Source: Acidobacteriota bacterium
GTDB lineage: Bacteria; Acidobacteriota; Blastocatellia; Pyrinomonadales; Pyrinomonadaceae
Reading direction: 5' to 3'
Assembly (NCBI GenBank): GCA_020853255.1
Contig: JADYZI010000323.1
Span: 1 to 27,577 of the forward strand
DNA: 27,577 bases
A model generated the notes under the pieces. That model saw only the letters and a list, made by a program, of their open reading frames with translations. It had not been told where the DNA came from and made no database searches. The position numbers were made by a program, and so were the translations under genes. How positions within the stretch are numbered: position 1 is the first letter of the stretch; each line of letters begins with the position of its first letter. Positions 1 through 7,814 of the stretch are shown one piece after another.

Positions 1-242
1 ACGCGGTGCTCAACCGTTTTACAATTTGACCCACATTTAGAATGGAGCTTTGAAGAGCGGGTGTTGGTGTAGATGATTAATTCATTGATCATGCCGATTG
101 TTGTCAGGAAAACACCTTTCGGTATTTTGACAGGATACACGATAATCGGAGGGGTTGAAAGACGATAATGGTGGGAATATTTTGGTGGATGGGTGATTTT
201 CGGGAAATTTCTTTTGATAGAGTCAAAACGAAATTCCGGGCA
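1..242. other. Non-coding left flank, possible element end
   Basis: No convincing gene is seen here. The stretch lies downstream of the last early gene, so in a transposable phage it is where the left end would be expected. A short inverted pair, TGTCA near 102-106 and TGACA near 128-132, and two direct copies of ACGATAAT (about 137 and 164) could be transposase-site remnants, but this is weak. An imperfect hairpin spans 201-240 (TTTTGA pairing with TCAAAA at its core) and could end the leftward transcript, although it has no good U-tract. The host-phage junction cannot be placed from this sequence alone. Confidence 0.3.
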
Positions 243-905
243 TTATCGTATTTGGGAGAGTGAGAGGCGGGGGAGATTTTGGCGGTCGTAGAGGGTTTTG
301 AGGAGTAGCTGGTCGAGGGCTGACGGGATGTTGGCGAATTGCGGGTATTCGGAGCGGAGGTCGGCGAGGATCTTTTGGCGGTCGGGAGCGGCGGCGAGGA
401 TGGCCTGGTCGAATGCGGCCTCGATCGCCTGGAGATGGTCGTCGGTTTGGGTTGTGTCGCCGTCACCTTCTAGCTGAAGGATGAGTTGGGACACGGCGTC
501 TATGACGATGGCGACCGGGTCATGGAGATAGGGTGGGCAGGTGATTTTGGCTTCGCCGAATTTTAGGATGATGTGCTCGCAGACTTCGATAGCGAGGTCG
601 GCGGCGTTGGGCTGGTCGTCGGGGTGGACGGCGGGGGCGTCGTTGGAGCCGACGCGGGCGGCGTTCCAACGGGCGAAGTGGCTGAGGACGGCTTGTTCAA
701 AGTAGCGTACCGTGTTGATGTTGCCGGGGTCCCGTTTTGATTTGAATTTTTTACAGCATTCGTCGATCGCCCGGATTACGATATGTACGGGGATTCCTTT
801 TTCTTCCCACGCCGCGGCGATGTGCCAGTCGAGCGGGGAGAGTATCGACCACCGGCCGCGGCATTTTGAATAGGCGTCTTCGATCTGTTGAATGTAATCG
901 CTCAT
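243..905 (-). CDS. Hypothetical protein, last gene of early operon
   Basis: A 220-residue protein I do not recognise. It is mostly predicted helix, with a basic, Cys-containing patch near residues 45-60 (ECCKKFKSKRD) and an acidic, Gln-rich middle. No signal peptide or membrane segment is visible. Its start codon overlaps the stop of the ParB gene in an ATGA arrangement (902-905), so translation is very probably coupled to ParB. Position next to ParB suggests a DNA-related accessory role, but this is only inference. It is the last gene before the left flank. Confidence 0.75.
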   Translation of the reverse strand: MSDYIQQIEDAYSKCRGRWSILSPLDWHIAAAWEEKGIPVHIVIRAIDECCKKFKSKRDPGNINTVRYFEQAVLSHFARWNAARVGSNDAPAVHPDDQPNAADLAIEVCEHIILKFGEAKITCPPYLHDPVAIVIDAVSQLILQLEGDGDTTQTDDHLQAIEAAFDQAILAAAPDRQKILADLRSEYPQFANIPSALDQLLLKTLYDRQNLPRLSLSQIR

Positions 906-1705
906 TTTCCCCTCATTACAATATCGACGGCTTCGGACAGGATGGCGGTTTCGGTGCGGCCGCGGACTACCGTTTTGAAATGCTCGAATTGATCGCCGGT
1001 GAATTTAACAAGATATTTTTTCCAATCGGCGGCGTAATCGCTGGCGGGGCCGAACTGGTTGACGCGATCTTTGCGGAGGCGGCGTTTGCTGTCGCCGAAG
1101 ATGTCGGCGATGTAGCTTTTTGCGGTCCCGATGGTGACGAGCTTGTCGGCTTTTGTGCGGGCGAGATCGTTGGCGGCCTGGGTTTGGTACTCGGGATTCG
1201 GGAGTTTAGATATCTCCCAGGCGACCATTTTGCTGATCCAGCCTTTCTCGGCGATGCTGCGAGCCTCGTCGGATATTTCGCAGAGTTTGAGCATATAAAA
1301 AACGTAACCATCGGATTTGCCGACCATTTTTGCGATCTCGGATCTATCGAGAACCAGATCGTCGCGAAGTTTTTTGATGGCGTAGGCTTCTTCCATGAAC
1401 GGGACGCCTTCGCGCTGGATGTTTTCGATGATCTGGAGTTTCAGGGTCTCGGCGATCGGGATATCGCGGACGACGGCCGGGATGGTGACGAGGCCGGCGA
1501 GTTTTGATGCGCGGTAGCGGCGTTCGCCGGCGATGATGGTGAATTTGCCGGGTTCGGACGGGCGGACGATGATAGGCTGCAGGACGCCGTTGGCCTTGAT
1601 GGACGCGGCGAGTTCGGCAAGGGATTTGTCCTTGAACGTCTTGCGGTAGTTCGAGGACGCGAAGATCTGATTGATCGGGATCTGTTTAAGTTCGGGCTGT
1701 GACAT
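902..1705 (-). CDS. ParB/Spo0J-family DNA-binding protein (solitary)
   Basis: A 267-residue ParB-family protein. The N-terminal nuclease/CTPase-like domain has the hallmark box GERRYRAS at residues 60-67, preceded by the usual NGVLQPIIVRP strand. A second conserved segment (IIENIQREG, near residue 92) leads into a helix-turn-helix region around residues 115-140. ParB proteins bind specific DNA sites and, with CTP, form sliding clamps. No ParA gene is adjacent, so this is unlikely to be a classical partition system. A role in phage gene regulation or DNA handling is equally possible. A Shine-Dalgarno GGAGAA lies just upstream, and the gene overlaps the next one by 4 nt. Confidence 0.9.
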   Translation of the reverse strand: MSQPELKQIPINQIFASSNYRKTFKDKSLAELAASIKANGVLQPIIVRPSEPGKFTIIAGERRYRASKLAGLVTIPAVVRDIPIAETLKLQIIENIQREGVPFMEEAYAIKKLRDDLVLDRSEIAKMVGKSDGYVFYMLKLCEISDEARSIAEKGWISKMVAWEISKLPNPEYQTQAANDLARTKADKLVTIGTAKSYIADIFGDSKRRLRKDRVNQFGPASDYAADWKKYLVKFTGDQFEHFKTVVRGRTETAILSEAVDIVMRGK

Positions 1706-1717
1706 TTATTTTCTCCA

Positions 1718-1975
1718 TTATTTGAAATTTGAAATTTTAGAGACAGTGTGTTCGGCGCAATAATCGACATCAGGCGTTTCGCCTTTTGTTAAATGCCGCG
1801 AGCATAGCGGCCGGTCGCAGGTGCGGATCGGCTTTCCGTCTGCCGAGCGGTTCAGCACGAAATCACATAGCCGATCACCGACCTCTTTGCATTGCCAGCA
1901 TTTTCTTCGGCGGTGTCCGCTCGTGCGAACGTGGGCGAATTGACCATTGCCGAGATCTATCCAGTTACAGGGCAT
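1718..1975 (-). CDS. Small Cys-rich putative zinc-binding phage protein
   Basis: An 85-residue protein with cysteines in CxxC-like spacing (C26, C29, C37, then C53, C58, C73) plus conserved-looking histidines, as in small treble-clef or zinc-ribbon proteins. Phage genomes often carry hypothetical proteins of this pattern; I know no function. Its start follows a strong site (GGAGGTGAAAA) and lies 11 nt inside the end of the MazG-like gene, implying translational coupling. The last residues (SKISNF) come from an A/T-rich repeat at 1721-1739 that also occurs at 4312-4341. Confidence 0.75.
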   Translation of the reverse strand: MPCNWIDLGNGQFAHVRTSGHRRRKCWQCKEVGDRLCDFVLNRSADGKPIRTCDRPLCSRHLTKGETPDVDYCAEHTVSKISNFK

Positions 1976-2261
1976 TTTTCACCTCCGGCAATTTCGGGTC
2001 TTTGCCGCCGCCCTGCCAGTATGTAAATAAAGCGATCTTCTGCTTAGACCGCTCGATCATTCGCTCTTGATCCAGATGCAGATTCGCGGTAACGATGGAT
2101 GACGCGGCCATTACATCTGCAATCTCATCCTCAAGACGTTCCTTGAGATTCGAGCCATCCCAATGGGTCTCGTCCGAACAGGTAATCCGCTTCATTGCGG
2201 CCTGGACCAACTCGCCGCACTCTTCAGCTAATTTGATCAAACCGTCATTTGGTAGTGGCAT
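1965..2261 (-). CDS. MazG-like nucleotide pyrophosphohydrolase
   Basis: A 98-residue all-helical protein with the MazG/NTP-PPase metal-binding signature: EECGE at residues 13-17 and EIAD at 46-49. Members of this family hydrolyse nucleoside triphosphates to monophosphates. Phage versions may adjust nucleotide pools or remove alarmones or modified nucleotides. At under 100 residues it is a single-domain form. Its start overlaps the end of the upstream DUF5131 gene by 17 nt and uses the same 20-nt initiation block as the next gene (1971-1990 equals 2257-2276). Confidence 0.82.
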   Translation of the reverse strand: MPLPNDGLIKLAEECGELVQAAMKRITCSDETHWDGSNLKERLEDEIADVMAASSIVTANLHLDQERMIERSKQKIALFTYWQGGGKDPKLPEVKNAL

Positions 2262-3258
2262 TTTTCACCTCCGGCATTTCGTTCCATTCGCGGCCGTCGA
2301 GTAGGCGTCCGGCGGCTTTTTTGCCGACGGGAAATGCCATTTCTCCGTCGCCCCAGTTATGCAGGCGACCGGATCCCCGATCATTCACCTCGGTTAAATG
2401 CCCGGCATCACCCCATTCGCCCCACTGTTTGAAGAAGAACGGCACACTGGCTGCGGCGCAAGCGTCGCGGATGGAACGCACCCAATCGGGGTGCATCGGG
2501 CGGGCGTTCGGACCGCTTTCTCCGCCGACAACGACCCAATCAACGAATACCGAGTCAGCGTGTACAAAAGCTTGTCGAACGTGTCGTACTTCACATCCTG
2601 CCGCAGCCGCTCGCTCCGGTGTCGGGAACCCGGCGTCCCACTCGTGACAAACGGGCCACATGTATTCACTAATATCGATCTGACTCAGAAGCGGTTCGAT
2701 GGAGAGCCACAGAACCGCCGCCTCGATCTCTAATAGGTGCGGTACGCGAATATCCGCGTATTTTTGAGACTCAACCGTCGTTCCCATCCAGATATTTGGG
2801 AAGTCCGCACGGAGCGGCCCGTACAGCCCGACATCGCTTTCCAGGATCGTCGTCACCAACTCCGGCCTTTTCGTTAGCAGCAGCCAATTGAGGTTCGGCG
2901 TGGCGTGTATCAACGCGAAGAGCCGCTTTCGTGCCTCGCGGATAGCGTTGCGTGTACCGTCAGGCAGCGTATCCTGTCCCTCAAATACGTCGGCAAGCGA
3001 CGCACAGAACACTCGCGGACGGTAGGGTGCGACAAATGCGCCCTCGCCCGCCCGTTTATTCCACTTAAGCGGCTCTCGCCACATCGCTTCCGACGCGATC
3101 ACGCGCGTTCCGTGCTTGCCCCAAACACCAAGCGTTTTCGGATTCCGATGACTCATCGTTTCGGCGTAGCAGTGTTCACAGGCAGGCGAAACTTTTGTGC
3201 AGCCCCGCCACGGGTTGAAAGTGTGGTCGGCCCATTCGATCTTTGTTGATTCAGCCAT
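2245..3258 (-). CDS. Phage Gp37/Gp68 family protein (DUF5131)
   Basis: A 337-residue protein matching the Gp37/Gp68 (DUF5131) family common in phages. The N-terminus has IEWADHTFNPWRGC and a three-cysteine cluster C20-x6-C27-x2-C30, as in radical-SAM-like folds. Later hallmarks are LLLTKRPE, VVVGGESGPNARPMHP and FFFKQWGEW. The family's biochemical activity is not established to my knowledge. A metal-cluster enzyme is suspected from the cysteines and fold. It has near-typical length and looks intact. The start is preceded by a repeat (3273-3298) rather than an obvious Shine-Dalgarno site. Confidence 0.9.
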   Translation of the reverse strand: MAESTKIEWADHTFNPWRGCTKVSPACEHCYAETMSHRNPKTLGVWGKHGTRVIASEAMWREPLKWNKRAGEGAFVAPYRPRVFCASLADVFEGQDTLPDGTRNAIREARKRLFALIHATPNLNWLLLTKRPELVTTILESDVGLYGPLRADFPNIWMGTTVESQKYADIRVPHLLEIEAAVLWLSIEPLLSQIDISEYMWPVCHEWDAGFPTPERAAAAGCEVRHVRQAFVHADSVFVDWVVVGGESGPNARPMHPDWVRSIRDACAAASVPFFFKQWGEWGDAGHLTEVNDRGSGRLHNWGDGEMAFPVGKKAAGRLLDGREWNEMPEVKNATTK

Positions 3259-3272
3259 AGGTTGAGTATTTT

Positions 3273-3298
3273 GCCCTTACTACGTGCGGGCTTCTGCT
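3273..3298. repeat. Family C interspersed repeat, single copy
   Basis: A 26-bp copy of the motif GCCCTTACTTCGTGCGGG plus CTTCTGC, here with ACTACG in place of ACTTCG. The same element forms a cluster at 12740-12840. On the minus strand it lies between the 125-codon hypothetical gene and the DUF5131 start and supplies the last codons (VAEART) of the upstream gene. Confidence 0.75.
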
Positions 3299-3627
3299 AC
3301 ATGGTCGTGTTCGAGGATGGCCTGGGTTAGTTTCCAGCAGGCGGTTTCGATCGAGTGATAGACGCATGTTTTGCCGGGCTGGATGGCGTAGTTGCCGCTG
3401 CGGTCGCGGACGACTATCGCGGTCAGGACGGCGGCCGATTCGTCGCATTGGAGCGATCGGGCGGCGGTGACGATGATCTGCTTGCGGCGCGGTGCCGGGC
3501 ATTGGCTCGGGCCGGTTAGATCGCGGACCATACGGGCGGCGGTTTGCACACCGACTTCGGTGCGGAATGGGAAGCCTAGCCAGTAGCCGAGCATTATTGA
3601 GAGGGCTTGAGGTGAGGACTGGTTCAT
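3280..3627 (-). CDS. Hypothetical protein
   Basis: A 115-residue protein starting at MNQSSPQ. I chose this ATG because it overlaps the stop of the upstream gene (ATGA at 3624-3627) and follows a clear site, GGAGGAACGAAA. The N-terminus is mildly hydrophobic (LSIMLGYWLGFPF), followed by a basic region with PAPRRKQ. No family is recognised. The last six residues are encoded by the family C repeat, so the native C-terminus may have been changed by repeat insertion. Confidence 0.65.
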   Translation of the reverse strand: MNQSSPQALSIMLGYWLGFPFRTEVGVQTAARMVRDLTGPSQCPAPRRKQIIVTAARSLQCDESAAVLTAIVVRDRSGNYAIQPGKTCVYHSIETACWKLTQAILEHDHVAEART

Positions 3628-3818
3628 TTTCGTTCCTCCGCCATACAGTCCGGGCAATAATCGGAGTTCTGGTCAAAATCCCAGCCATCATCCTCGCATT
3701 CCATTTTGAAGGTGCCCTCAAAATGGCCGATATCCGGGCGTCGGGCATCACCCAAAACTATTTCGGTTTCGGCGCACCGGTCGCATTCGATGCGGATGAG
3801 TAGTGTCGTTTCGATCAT
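3624..3818 (-). CDS. Small zinc-ribbon-like protein
   Basis: A 64-residue acidic protein with two cysteine pairs, CDRC near residues 12-15 and CPDC near 55-58, as in a zinc ribbon. It overlaps both neighbours by 4 nt (ATGA), so it belongs to the coupled early operon. Small zinc ribbons recur several times in this block (also 1718, 11273 and 11724). They may be nucleic-acid or protein-binding accessory proteins, but the function is unknown. Confidence 0.7.
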   Translation of the reverse strand: MIETTLLIRIECDRCAETEIVLGDARRPDIGHFEGTFKMECEDDGWDFDQNSDYCPDCMAEERK

Positions 3819-4294
3819 TCCGACACCTCCAGAAAGTCGCCAGTCACGGCTTCGATCTCTACATCGGTTAGCTGCGACGGGATCAGATAGCGGATCGGTT
3901 TGCCAAGAGCCTCCGCGTATTCGATTTCGCTCTGTGTTGATTCACCGATGTAGCCGCCGACGTTGAGTACCAGTATTTCGTCGGCAAGATCGATCTTTCG
4001 CTTATGCAGATCGTCGAGCCTTTTTTTGGTGTCAGCTCCGAGCTGCAGCCCTGCGTCGGATTTCGTATTGCAGCCGACGCTGAGGACGATATTCCCGTAG
4101 CCGACGGTTTCGGTCAGGTTTGCCTGTTGAAAGGCATGCATGAATTTGGTTGAGCCACAAAGGCAGACGATCTTCGGCATCGTCTTGCGGAGCCGGCAAA
4201 GCTCGTTATCGAACTTGTCACGCAAGGATTCGAAATCATCATCTACGATTGGCGTTGAGCGGAAACGCCAGGCAAGGTTTAAGAATTCTTTCAT
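3815..4294 (-). CDS. Nucleoside 2-deoxyribosyltransferase-like protein
   Basis: A 159-residue protein whose core begins near residue 39. It has KIVCLCGSTKF (phosphate-binding-like loop), ADEILVLNVGGYIG near 105-117 and ESTQSEIEYA, where E123 would be the usual nucleophile of the deoxyribosyltransferase fold. These enzymes move or hydrolyse N-glycosidic bonds of nucleosides and related compounds. The first 38 residues are an extra acidic segment. The start is supported by AAGGAG 9-10 nt upstream and directly abuts the previous stop (TAGATG). A nucleotide-metabolism role fits with the nearby MazG-like gene, but the substrate cannot be read from sequence. Confidence 0.75.
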   Translation of the reverse strand: MKEFLNLAWRFRSTPIVDDDFESLRDKFDNELCRLRKTMPKIVCLCGSTKFMHAFQQANLTETVGYGNIVLSVGCNTKSDAGLQLGADTKKRLDDLHKRKIDLADEILVLNVGGYIGESTQSEIEYAEALGKPIRYLIPSQLTDVEIEAVTGDFLEVSE

Positions 4295-4672
4295 CTATTT
4301 ACACTCCTTTTTTATTTGAGACTTGAGATTTGAGATTTGAGACGGCTTAGGGTTTGCTAATGCTTCTGCTTCGGTGACTTCGATAATGCCGGGTTCGTCT
4401 GCGAAATGGTGGGCGACGACGGACGGGACGGCTGTGACGTATTGCGTGGAGAGAGTCCGCTGAAGCGTTCGCGTGATCGTGGTTTGCCCTGTAACGACCG
4501 GTATCGTCACTTGAAGGGTTACCTTGTAAATAGGTGATTTTGGAAAGCGTGACGGGTCGGCCATGAAATAGCGGTAGCCCTCTGAGCGGAGCCAGTCTCT
4601 ACAGAATTTCGTGGCGGCACGGGATAGTTTGTTCTTTTCTGTTTTGGTGAGCTTGGTATTTACGCGAATCAT
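4295..4672 (-). CDS. Hypothetical protein
   Basis: A 125-residue protein not assigned to a family. It has a basic helical N-terminus (TKLTKTEKNKLSRAATKF), a central beta-rich stretch with many Thr/Val and an acidic tail. The last about 15 residues (SQISNLKSQIK) are encoded by an A/T-rich repeat at 4312-4341, so the original C-terminus may be replaced. The start follows AAAAGGAG, which joins directly to a family B hairpin repeat. The next gene begins right after the stop codon. Confidence 0.7.
   Translation of the reverse strand: MIRVNTKLTKTEKNKLSRAATKFCRDWLRSEGYRYFMADPSRFPKSPIYKVTLQVTIPVVTGQTTITRTLQRTLSTQYVTAVPSVVAHHFADEPGIIEVTEAEALANPKPSQISNLKSQIKKECK
4312..4341. repeat. Family E A/T-rich repeat (TTTGAGA units)
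   Basis: Short tandem TTTGAGA/CTTGAGA units, related to the TTTGAAATTTGAAATTT stretch at 1721-1739. In both places it encodes the C-terminal residues of a minus-strand gene (SQISNLK and SKISNF), showing insertion just before a gene end in each case. Confidence 0.6.
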
Positions 4673-4687
4673 CTATGGCACTCCTTT

Positions 4688-4722
4688 TAAGAACCCACCC
4701 GCTTACGCGGGGTGGTTCTGAC
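4688..4722. repeat. Family B hairpin repeat, copy 1
   Basis: An inverted repeat with arms GAACC-ACCCGC and GCGGGGTGGTTC around a TTAC loop, followed by TGAC. It lies between the stop of the MuB-like gene and the start of the 125-residue gene. Read on the minus strand, the hairpin runs straight into TTAAAAGGAG, the ribosome-binding site of that gene. Confidence 0.85.
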
Positions 4723-4724
4723 TT

Positions 4725-5930
4725 TTAGCTGGCTTTTCGCAGGGCGAAGCCTTGTTTGCGGTTTTCGAAGAACATCTTGGTTTTGATCGCTGAGCCGATG
4801 ACTTTCTTTTCGTTGAACTGCTCCATCGAGATCTTCAGGGCCTCGTTGGCGATGTTGCCGACGGAGAGCGGGGTGGTGGCCTGGCGGCTGATTAGGTCGA
4901 TGGCTTCTGCGTCGAACAATGCGTTCACGTCGGCGCCGACGAGTGAGAGGCGGTGAGCCAGATAATCGGCGGCGGCTGCCTGGAAGTCGGGCATGTGCAC
5001 GGGGAGGATGCGTTCGTAGATCTCCTGGAAGAGCGGTTCGCGAAGGCGGGCGACGAGGACCGGCTGGGCGAAGATGATGACGCCGAGGTAACGCTGGAAG
5101 CCGCCCGAGTTCATTTCGAGAAAGTTCTTCAGGCTGGACAATGCACGGTCGTTGAGGCGGTGGCCTTCGTCGATGCCGAGGGCGACGCGTGTGCCGTTTT
5201 TATAGAGCCGCGAAAGCAGCGATTTGACGGCGTTGCCGCGTTTGACGGACGAACGCGGAACGGGAGCATCGAATGAATTCAGTATCGCTTCGGCGATGCT
5301 CATAGGGCTGACGTATGTCATGTCGAAGAACTCCGGCCAGATGATTTTGAGATTGCTCTCATTCTCGATCTGGTCCTCAATGAGTGCCCGGAGGGTGGAT
5401 TTGCCGCTTCCGATCGGGCCGACGACGGAGACGAAGCCCTGGTAGCGGACAGCATCGACGACGCGGTCGATGACCTGCCGGAAGGCGGGCGAGATAAAGA
5501 CCTCGTCGCGCGATTGCGGCGGGTCGGTAAACGGGTCTTTCGCAAGGCCGAAGAACTTTATGGCCTGCGGGCTGAGTTCAAGACGCTGACTGATCATGGG
5601 CTGGTATTCTCCTTCTTCAAAAACTTCGGACAACGCGGCGTCGATCTCCGGTTTGGGGACGCCGCGGGCGAGCATAATAGAACTGAGTGCTTCGATAAGC
5701 GGCGGCTGGATGCGCTGGCGAAGCTTGTCGGACACGGTGCCGTGGACAAAGCGGCTGATGGTCGGGCCGGACGCAGACCTGACACCGCGAAGGCGGAGCT
5801 GCTCGCCGAGCGTGGCGTAGTCGATATCGTATCTGAGCAGAAACCGGCCAAGCGGCGTATCGGCGGTGATCTTTTGCCGGTTCGAGCGGACGGCGACAAG
5901 GTTGGTTTGTTTGGGCTGTTTTTTTGACAT
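4725..5930 (-). CDS. MuB/TniB-like AAA+ transposition ATPase
   Basis: A 401-residue ATPase that would act with the transposase in target capture and strand transfer, as MuB does. Residues about 25-80 resemble a lambda-repressor-type DNA-binding fold (TISRFVHGTVSDKLR), as at the MuB N-terminus. The AAA+ domain has Walker A GPIGSGKST at 171-179 and Walker B RVALGIDEGHRL at 248-259. A further conserved strand, VIIFAQPVL, lies near 284-292. The start codon directly abuts the transposase stop (TAAATG), with AGGAAGG as binding site. Adjacency to the transposase and gene order A-B match Mu. Confidence 0.9.
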   Translation of the reverse strand: MSKKQPKQTNLVAVRSNRQKITADTPLGRFLLRYDIDYATLGEQLRLRGVRSASGPTISRFVHGTVSDKLRQRIQPPLIEALSSIMLARGVPKPEIDAALSEVFEEGEYQPMISQRLELSPQAIKFFGLAKDPFTDPPQSRDEVFISPAFRQVIDRVVDAVRYQGFVSVVGPIGSGKSTLRALIEDQIENESNLKIIWPEFFDMTYVSPMSIAEAILNSFDAPVPRSSVKRGNAVKSLLSRLYKNGTRVALGIDEGHRLNDRALSSLKNFLEMNSGGFQRYLGVIIFAQPVLVARLREPLFQEIYERILPVHMPDFQAAAADYLAHRLSLVGADVNALFDAEAIDLISRQATTPLSVGNIANEALKISMEQFNEKKVIGSAIKTKMFFENRKQGFALRKAS

Positions 5931-7718
5931 TTAACTAACCTTCCTGAGCGGTGGGCGGACCGCTGACCGGGTCTTTACGGCATCTTCGATCTGAGATTCA
6001 GCGACAGTGCCGGCCATGTTTGGGAACAGGCCGAGCATGAACTGCTTTGCCTGATCGACGCCCTCAAATGAGGGGGTAAAAAGTGCGACGGCCTCCCAGT
6101 AGCCGATGTCGCGGCCGGAGTAATCTGGAGGAAGTGCCACCCCACCCCGTCCGCCAAGAGGAACCACCCCGTCAGCCGAGACGGCTGCCACCCCTCCTTT
6201 GGAAGGAGGGGAACTAGAGAACGGGATCTGGACGACCTTGTTGACCTCGGCGGCGGTGATGACGCGTTCGGGGTGCGGAAAGCGGGCGACGTTTGTCGCG
6301 GGCTGTTCGATAACGACGTTGTAATGCGGGACGGGCAAGATCTCGCCGGTCTGTTTCCGCTTTGCTTTTGCGGCCTTTTTGGCCTCGCGGCTGGTTTCGC
6401 GGAGCCGCTTTTTCAGATTTTCAGCGTTCGAGTCGGCGGTCGAGCGGAACTCACCGGCCTTGTCGGCGGCTGCGAGGATCTTTTCAAGCTCGTACTCGGT
6501 GCCATCGGGAAGCGTCAGCAGAATGATGTCGATGTGCGGCGGAACGACCACCTTTACTTTTTGCCCAACGAAATCGACGAACGGCTGAACGCCCGGGACC
6601 TTGTATGCGACGCCGCGGTGAGCGACGGTCATGCCGGCGTCAAGAACGACCTCGAACTCATCGGAGAGGAGGGCGGATTCGATGACGGCGGGGTCGAGTT
6701 TGCGGACAACGATGCGCTGTGAACTCCAGCGTTCGAGAGGAGTTTCGCCCGTGACGCGATGCCGCTTATTGTTATACGCCTCGCACGCACGGTCGGCGAA
6801 GGCGTTGAGATCTTCGATCGTAACTTCCTGCCCTTCGCTGACGGCGAGGCCGACGAAGCGGTCCATTTTCTCGGCCCACTTGTGGGCGTTCTCGACCTTG
6901 CCGGACGCCTGCGAGTTGCCGGGGGCATGTTTGAGATGGACGTAGCCGCCATCGTCTTTGAGCAGGCTGTGCAGGATCTTTTCGGCGCGGACGTGGTAGC
7001 CCTTGAATTCGGAGCCGTTATCGGTGTAGAGCTTGTGCGGGACGCCGAGGAGGGTGAATGCCTCGCACTCGAACCGGACCATTTCGCGGCTGGTAATGTG
7101 CGTGGTGGCGACGTAGCGCAGAAAGCGGATGCGTGAGCAATCATCGACCAGCATGATCTGCCAGACGCGGAGCTTTGTTTCATCCATCTGCGGATGGTTT
7201 TTATCGACGCCGTCGATGCGAAGAATGCGGCGCGTTTTTTCATCCTGCCAGCGGACCTTTAGCGCGGTGACGTCTATTTGATACATTTCGCCCGGATCCG
7301 CGGCCTCAAAGCTGCGGAAGGCTCGCGTCGGGTTGCGGAGCGATTTTCGGCCGAGGCCATTCTCACGCAGAAGCTTTTGAAATGTGCCGAGCGACGGGAG
7401 ATGTTTGGCCCCGCGCACCTGGCAGGTAAGAAGCGCCTGGTCGGGATCAAGCTTATCGGCGACGACATATTGCGCGGCGTCCCATACATCGGTGCCCTCA
7501 ACAATTTCAAAGCCGCGTTTGCCGCGGTCAGACCGTTTTTTACGATCGGGCCGAAGATCGGCGGTGATCTCATAGATCCGCTGCCATGAAACGCTGTGGA
7601 GACGGGCCAGGCGCACAGCCGTGGACTTCGCGGTGGTGCCGCGAGCCCCGCGCATAGCGGCCCTTATCTCCTCGATCGCGTTTCGCCCAAGTTTTGAGTT
7701 GCCCATAGCAATTAACAT
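5931..7718 (-). CDS. Mu-type DDE transposase (A protein)
   Basis: A 595-residue transposase/integrase that would cut the phage ends and join them to target DNA. The rve/RNase H core has a complete DDE set: D149 in YQIDVTA, D233 in YTDNGSEF and E276 in GKVENAHKW. An HTH-rich N-terminus (about 30-70) and a beta-rich Mu-transposase-type C-terminal domain (near 330-400) flank it. The start may be 7718 or the ATG at 7706; neither has a strong binding site. Residues about 503-519 are encoded by an in-frame family A repeat, with a degenerate second piece just after. MuA has 663 residues, so the length is reasonable. Confidence 0.93.
   Translation of the reverse strand: MLIAMGNSKLGRNAIEEIRAAMRGARGTTAKSTAVRLARLHSVSWQRIYEITADLRPDRKKRSDRGKRGFEIVEGTDVWDAAQYVVADKLDPDQALLTCQVRGAKHLPSLGTFQKLLRENGLGRKSLRNPTRAFRSFEAADPGEMYQIDVTALKVRWQDEKTRRILRIDGVDKNHPQMDETKLRVWQIMLVDDCSRIRFLRYVATTHITSREMVRFECEAFTLLGVPHKLYTDNGSEFKGYHVRAEKILHSLLKDDGGYVHLKHAPGNSQASGKVENAHKWAEKMDRFVGLAVSEGQEVTIEDLNAFADRACEAYNNKRHRVTGETPLERWSSQRIVVRKLDPAVIESALLSDEFEVVLDAGMTVAHRGVAYKVPGVQPFVDFVGQKVKVVVPPHIDIILLTLPDGTEYELEKILAAADKAGEFRSTADSNAENLKKRLRETSREAKKAAKAKRKQTGEILPVPHYNVVIEQPATNVARFPHPERVITAAEVNKVVQIPFSSSPPSKGGVAAVSADGVVPLGGRGGVALPPDYSGRDIGYWEAVALFTPSFEGVDQAKQFMLGLFPNMAGTVAESQIEDAVKTRSAVRPPLRKVS
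6161..6212 (+). repeat. Family A two-hairpin repeat, copy 1, inside transposase gene
   Basis: A copy of the element with conserved outer block GAACCACCCC, an inner hairpin CAGCCG-AGA-CGGCTG and a terminal hairpin CCCCTCCTT-TGG-AAGGAGGGG. It lies antisense within the transposase gene and keeps its reading frame open. A degenerate partial block (CCACCCC, ACCCCGTCCGCC) lies just before it at 6138-6155. Confidence 0.9.
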
Positions 7719-7730
7719 ATCTAGTAGCTT

Positions 7731-7804
7731 GTCCGCCCGCTTATGCGGGCGGTCCTGACAAAAAGGACGGCACGGACCGCTGGGCTGTACATGGGCCCGT
7801 GCCG
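7731..7804. repeat. Family B hairpin copy 2 and a second strong hairpin
   Basis: At 7731-7757 lies a family B copy with arms CGCCCGC and GCGGGCG around TTAT, just upstream of the transposase start. At 7768-7804 is another inverted repeat (CGGCACGG with CCGTGCCG, 21-nt loop). On the minus strand this second hairpin follows the stop of the 225-residue gene and may slow or end transcription, although no U-tract follows. The region has no gene. Confidence 0.7.
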
Positions 7805-7814
7805 GTCGGGCGGT

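Noticed and set aside
1..242. A defined left end (attL) of the prophage with transposase-binding sites.
   Set aside because: Only short weak repeats are visible and there is no host reference or right end to compare, so no boundary can be set.
866..1507. A 213-codon plus-strand frame opposite ParB.
   Set aside because: The minus-strand ParB has clear family motifs; the plus frame is its Phe/Gly-rich mirror.
3251..3751. A 166-codon minus-strand frame.
   Set aside because: Arg/Pro-rich composition, and it crosses two better frames with coupled starts and good ribosome-binding sites.
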